The notes beneath the pieces were generated by a model. It saw nothing but the letters and a program-made list of their open reading frames with translations. It was not told the origin of the DNA and did no database searches. 5,193 bases of DNA from an uncultured Mycoplasmataceae bacterium (GTDB lineage Bacteria; Bacillota_I; Bacilli_A; Mycoplasmatales; Mycoplasmoidaceae), in assembly GCA_949289925.1 (NCBI GenBank), contig CASEPW010000015.1:1-5193 (forward strand). The letters are read 5' to 3'. A program made the position numbers and the translations under genes. Positions 1 through 5,193 of this stretch are shown piece by piece (the stretch's first letter is position 1; each line of letters opens with the position of its first letter).

Positions 1-2
1 TA

Positions 3-1073
3 ATTTATCTATTATTTTTAAGTATTGTATTAATGTGTGTGTTTTACAAGGATGAATATGGAGTTTCAATTTCAAAAGTAATTTATTTATCATTTTTCTC
101 TTTTGTTTTATCTTTTTTTAATATGGCATTACAAACAACATTTGTTTTATATGAACAATGATTATTACCTTTAATGCTTTTATTAATATGATTACACTAT
201 ACAAAATATAATGAAGTTGATAGTACATTAGCTATTATAATTGTTAATGCTATTATATTCATGTCATTAGCATTGAATACATTTTTTGTTATTCCATTTA
301 CAATTATTAACATTATTAATTTAGGTTTAAGTTATTATACAAAAAAACAAAAAGCAACTAACTATAACATTTTTAATCTACTAATTAATATTGTTGCATG
401 GTCATTAATGATTACTAAAGTTCAATTTTTATCAATTATCATCTTTGTTATAGTTTTATCTTTCTATATTTTTTATTTCTTTTACAGAACATCTGCAATT
501 GGTATAAAAATAAATGATAAAGTGGATAGATTTATGTATAAGTGAATTGTTATGATTACAGGGATACTTCTTTTTTGTGTTTTCTTATCAATCATTATAT
601 ATTATTCAACTTCAGGTAACTTCCAAAAGATTATTGAAAATTGAAAAATCTATCAAATTTTTGGAATAAGTTTTAATGCAAATAAATATCCAGGTCTATA
701 TTGAACTGCTAATATATTTTATTGATTTTTAAATATTTTTATTCTTGCATATTCGATTATTAATATTTTTATAAGAAGAAAAAAGAAAATCCAATTTTTT
801 GGTTATATGGAGTTATCATTAATTGGAATTTTGTTATTTTGAAATCCTTTTTCTTTAGATTTAATGAATAAAATATTAGACTATAATATTTTCTCAGTTA
901 CATTATCTTCATCAAATTATCTAAACTTATTTTTAATTCCTTTATTGCCATTATTTTTGAATACTATTTCAACATATATTAATAATCAAAGAAAAACAAT
1001 TTATAATTTTATGTATCTAGGGATTATTGTTGGGGTAGTGATAGCAAATATTGCTATTATTAATGCATTTTAG
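3..1073 (+). CDS. Polytopic integral membrane protein, function unknown (5' end cut by window edge)
   Basis: One open frame (code 4) runs from the left edge to TAG at 1071-1073 and gives 356 visible residues; the start codon lies outside the window. It crosses seven in-frame TGA codons (159, 189, 543, 642, 702, 723, 840) read as Trp, plus one TGG at 399. The protein is dominated by Ile/Leu/Phe and shows roughly nine to eleven hydrophobic segments, approximately visible residues 1-15, 26-47, 52-65, 75-110, 122-160, 181-201, 231-257, 268-285, 304-322 and 335-355. Basic loops at about 113-118 (TKKQK), 161-180, 258-263 (RRKKKI) and 327-331 fit the positive-inside rule. A more polar loop at about 201-231 is probably extracellular. 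I see no ATP-binding, transporter-signature or peptidase motif and do not recognise the family. The stop lies 8 bases before ligA, so the two are probably co-transcribed. That it is a membrane protein is clear; its role is not. Confidence 0.85.
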
Positions 1074-1077
1074 GTGG
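1072..1077 (+). promoter_or_regulatory. Shine-Dalgarno sequence of ligA
   Basis: AGGTGG lies 4 bases before the ATG at 1082 and overlaps the TAG stop of the upstream membrane-protein gene. It is the only clear purine-rich ribosome site at a gene start in this window. It supports both the ATG choice for ligA and translational coupling to the gene before it. The spacing is slightly short of the usual 5-9 bases. Confidence 0.7.
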
Positions 1078-1081
1078 TTTT

Positions 1082-3124
<2,043 letters not shown>

Positions 3125-3128
3125 ATTT

Positions 3129-3137
3129 TGATATAAT
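3129..3137 (+). promoter_or_regulatory. Extended -10 promoter before the J-protein gene
   Basis: TGATATAAT is an exact TGn-TATAAT extended -10 element. It lies in the 20-base gap between the ligA stop and the J-protein ATG. No good -35 is visible at normal spacing: TTGAAA at 3114-3119 is only 12 bases upstream of the TATAAT. Mollicute promoters often lack a -35. Seven bases separate the TATAAT from the A of the ATG, so transcription would start at A3144 or A3145. That gives a leaderless or one-base-leader mRNA, consistent with the absence of a Shine-Dalgarno sequence here. TATAAT strings are common in DNA this AT-rich; position, TG extension and spacing make this one credible. Confidence 0.6.
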
Positions 3138-3144
3138 TATTTTA

Positions 3145-4188
3145 ATGAAAACCAATTATAAAGATTTTAATAAATCATTTGAAATTTTAGGTTTAAATAG
3201 TGATACTTCTCTAGAGGAAGTAAAAAAGGTTTATCATAAACTTGCTAAACAATATCACCCAGATAAAATCAAAAATCAAAAAGATAAACAAGAAGCAGAA
3301 AAAAAATTTATTGAAATCAAAGACGCATACGATGACATTATTTCATACTTTAAACGCTATAAAGAATTTGATCAAAATGAATTTGAAAATAATGAATTTA
3401 GTGATTTTTTTAAAATACAAGATGAACCTGCTGATAATAGTGATTTTTATAATAAATATGCCTTTAATCTTAATGGCACAAGAAAAAAATATATTGGAGA
3501 TTTTGAATTATATATAAAAAATAAAAATATTTCTAAATATGAAATTTTTATGTGTACTTACATGAATAAACCAATCTATAAAGATGAATTTGGTCATCAA
3601 GTTCATGAGATGTTAATGAAGGATAAAATATATCGTTCTCACATTAAATCTACACCTGAATTTATTAAGTTTGAAAAAAATATAAAATTAATAAAAAATA
3701 TTGATATTAATTTTAATGTTTATTATGATAAGGCTAAATATACAAATAAACAATTAAATTTCACTATGAATTATGAATATAAATCAATTTGTGAAATATG
3801 TAGTGGATGAGGCTGTAGTAGATGCAATAATGGTGTAATCATTAAAAACAAAAAATTAAATGTTAAAGTTCCAAAATGTCAAAATAAAAAAACTCTAAAA
3901 TTAAGTGAAAAAGGGAATATCACTCCATGAAAAACAGGTGATATTATAATTAATTTAATTAAAAAAGAAAACTTAATAAAAAATAAACATGTTGATCATG
4001 AGTATAAAGTAAAAAATAATGTATCTACAATGATAGATGTACAATCAGCAAAAGAAATTTATAACCAAATGGTTTTATTGACAAAAAATACATATGATTT
4101 TTTATATAAACATAAAACACATACACTTTACATTTCAATAATTATATTATTGGTTATAATAATTATATTATTAGCGTGTTTATTATAG
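3145..4188 (+). CDS. DnaJ-like J-domain protein with reduced zinc finger and C-terminal membrane anchor
   Basis: Probable Hsp70 (DnaK) co-chaperone of 347 residues. The J domain spans about residues 8-72, with HPD at 38-40 (KQYHPDK) and a helix III of type KFIEIKDAYDDI. The Gly/Phe linker is replaced by an acidic, Asn- and Phe-rich stretch (about 74-105); no glycine occurs from 17 to 110, though FSDFF (85-89) resembles the FxDIF-like part of that linker. A divergent DnaJ C-terminal fold follows: beta strands at about 184-213, then a zinc finger cut from four Cys pairs to two (C216/C219 in CEICSGWG, C224/C227 in CSRCNNG), then LNVKVP and WKTGDIIINL, matching the KIPAG and PGDLYV strands of DnaJ. 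Residues 327-347 form an uninterrupted hydrophobic segment ending at the stop, which suggests a tail-anchored protein facing the cytoplasm. W222 and W262 are TGA codons; without them the gene would appear to stop at 3810. There is no Shine-Dalgarno sequence; an extended -10 lies just upstream. whiA begins at the next base. It is too degenerate to be the main DnaJ. The J domain is certain; zinc binding and anchoring are inferred. Confidence 0.9.
4138..4172 (+). repeat. 14-bp direct repeat with 21-base period inside the membrane-anchor codons
   Basis: The 14-mer ATAATTATATTATT occurs at 4138-4151 and again at 4159-4172, 21 bases (seven codons) apart and in the same reading frame. Each copy encodes Ile-Ile-Ile-Leu-Leu, so the two copies make up most of the hydrophobic C-terminal helix of the J protein. 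It may be a small in-frame tandem duplication that lengthened the helix, or simply low-complexity coding for Ile/Leu in an AT-rich genome. Confidence 0.6.
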
Positions 4189-5103
4189 ATGTTAAGAAAT
4201 ACATTTAGTGAAAAAGTAAAGAAAGAAATTACTACAATTAAGTATGAAAGAAAAATACTAGAGAATATTTTTTATTCATTTATTTTAAATAATGGTTCAT
4301 TAAATATCTTAGACAATAAAACTACTTTTAATATAACAATATCATTAAATTTTATTGTTAGATACGTAAAAAAATTAATTAACGAATTATTTAAAGATAT
4401 TAAATCTAATGTTTGGTTCAAAGATACTCATATTTCTCATGGTTATCTAATAGTGATTAATGATTTAGAGATTTTAGAAAAAAATTTTAATATTTTTGCT
4501 AATATTGAAAATTTAGAATTAGATGAAAATGAAAAAAAAGGTTTTTTAATTGGTGCATTTTTATCATCAGGTAGTATTTATTTTCCATCGAAAAAATCAT
4601 CTTATCATTTTGAAATAAGGTCAAGCAACTTGAAATATCTAAATAAAATAAAAGAAATATTGTCTTATTTTAATATTAATAGTTCAATAATTAATTATCG
4701 TAATAATTACAAAATATATTTTAAGAAATCTGAATATTTATCTGATATTCTAAAAATTTTTGAAGCTGAAGAATCATTATTTGAATTTGAAGATATTAGA
4801 ATTCAAAAAGATTTCTCTAATTCATTACAAAGATTAACTAATTTAGAAGTATCAAATATTAATAAAACAATACAAGCTTCCCAAAATCATATTAAATGAA
4901 TTAATTTTTTAATGAAAAATGATTTAATGAAAGAATTTAATGATAAAACAATCAAGTTTTGCAAGATAAGATTAGAAAACCCTGATGCTTCATTATCTAC
5001 AATTTCAGATTTGATGCTTAAAAAATATAAAATCAATATTCCTCGAACATCTATAAATCATATTTTGAAAAAAATTGAAAAAAAATATGAAGAATTTAAA
5101 TAA
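4189..5103 (+). CDS. whiA: WhiA-family DNA-binding protein (DUF199 / LAGLIDADG fold plus HTH)
   Basis: The frame encodes 304 residues, close to the usual WhiA length. WhiA proteins bind DNA; they control sporulation in actinobacteria and affect cell division and chromosome segregation in Bacillus. The mollicute role is not settled. The N terminus has the family start pattern (FSEKVKKEI, 6-14). The LAGLIDADG-like core includes GFLIGAFLSSGSIYFPS (118-134) and YHFEI (139-143). The C-terminal domain has the hallmark block LQRLTNLEVSNINKTIQAS (213-231), then IRLENPDASLSTISDLM (260-276) and an HTH end with RTSINHILKKI (286-296). W237 is a TGA codon (4897); taking it as a stop would cut off the last 68 residues, including this HTH end, and leave a false 63-residue ORF from 4912. 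ATG at 4189 directly follows the TAG of the J-protein gene; no Shine-Dalgarno sequence is visible, so translation probably depends on the upstream gene. The genes that usually precede whiA in Firmicutes (rapZ/yvcJ and yvcK) are absent here. Stop TAA at 5101-5103. Confidence 0.95.
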
Positions 5104-5193
5104 TTTTTAATTGCTTAAATCATAGTCTTTTTACACAACCACATGTTTATTGTACTCCCTTATAGCAAATATTGATGAAATTGGTGTGTAATA
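5104..5193. other. Non-coding tail after whiA, no gene identified
   Basis: These 90 bases hold no supported gene. A T-run (5126-5130) follows the whiA stop but has no GC-bearing hairpin directly before it, so I do not call an intrinsic terminator. GC content rises to about 30% in 5131-5193, above the surrounding genes by eye. The minus strand is open from 5193 to a TAA at 5133-5131 (20 codons), and the plus strand is open from ATG 5143 to the edge (17 codons). Both are too short to judge. Confidence 0.5.
5131..5191. repeat. Inverted repeat: 10-bp stem with one bulge around a 40-base loop
   Basis: TTACACAACCA (5131-5141) can pair with TGGTGTGTAA (5182-5191): seven pairs, one bulged A at 5138, then three more pairs. 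The outer seven bases (TTACACA and TGTGTAA) are perfect inverted copies. The stem is unusually rich in C and G for this window. It could be the closing stem of a structured RNA, a protein-binding site, or part of a mobile-element end continuing beyond the window. None of these can be decided from what is visible. Confidence 0.45.

Noticed and set aside
882..1007. TATAAT strings at 882-887 and 1002-1007 as ligA promoters
   Set aside because: They lie within membrane-protein codons, have no TG extension or plausible -35, and such strings are expected by chance at this base composition.
4155..4160. TATAAT as an internal whiA promoter
   Set aside because: It arises from Ile codons inside the repeated membrane-helix sequence and lacks an exact extended -10 or a -35. 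It cannot be excluded, but it is not supported.
4912..5103. Separate 63-residue protein after whiA
   Set aside because: It is in the same frame as whiA and divided from it only by a TGA read as Trp. Its sequence is the conserved C-terminal HTH end of WhiA, including the IRLENPDASL block.
5131..5193. C-terminal end of a convergent minus-strand gene
   Set aside because: The frame is open for only 20 codons before TAA, which is common by chance with two stop codons. It uses AGG, GAG and GTG, unlike the neighbouring genes, and I recognise no motif. More downstream sequence would decide.

Overview
The window is an AT-rich stretch from a mollicute that reads UGA as tryptophan (genetic code 4), such as a Mycoplasma, Mycoplasmopsis/Metamycoplasma, Spiroplasma or Ureaplasma relative. 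Read with the standard code, all four genes break at TGA. Read with code 4, each becomes one continuous frame, and TGA falls where the protein families require Trp, for example LigA motif V and the last Trp of the BRCT domain. In the four frames I count 15 TGA and only 2 TGG tryptophan codons. I cannot name the species.

All four genes lie on the plus strand and are tightly packed. (1) 3-1073, cut by the left edge, is a polytopic membrane protein that I do not recognise. (2) After 8 bases comes ligA (1082-3124), a complete NAD+-dependent DNA ligase with all catalytic residues in place. (3) After 20 bases comes a J-domain protein (3145-4188). It has an intact HPD motif, no Gly/Phe linker, a zinc finger cut to two Cys-x-x-Cys pairs, and a C-terminal hydrophobic helix that suggests tail anchoring. 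(4) With no intervening base (TAG then ATG) comes whiA (4189-5103), the LAGLIDADG-fold/HTH DNA-binding protein. The last 90 bases hold no convincing gene but contain a 10-bp inverted repeat around a 40-base loop.

The spacing suggests one read-through transcript (membrane protein to ligA to J protein to whiA). A second start point is likely just before the J-protein gene: a perfect extended -10 box (TGATATAAT) sits 7 bases from its ATG, which would give a leaderless or nearly leaderless mRNA for J protein plus whiA. ligA has a Shine-Dalgarno sequence; the J-protein gene and whiA have none. The most unusual item is the membrane-anchored J protein with a halved zinc finger, translationally linked to whiA. 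The rest is ordinary mollicute housekeeping.
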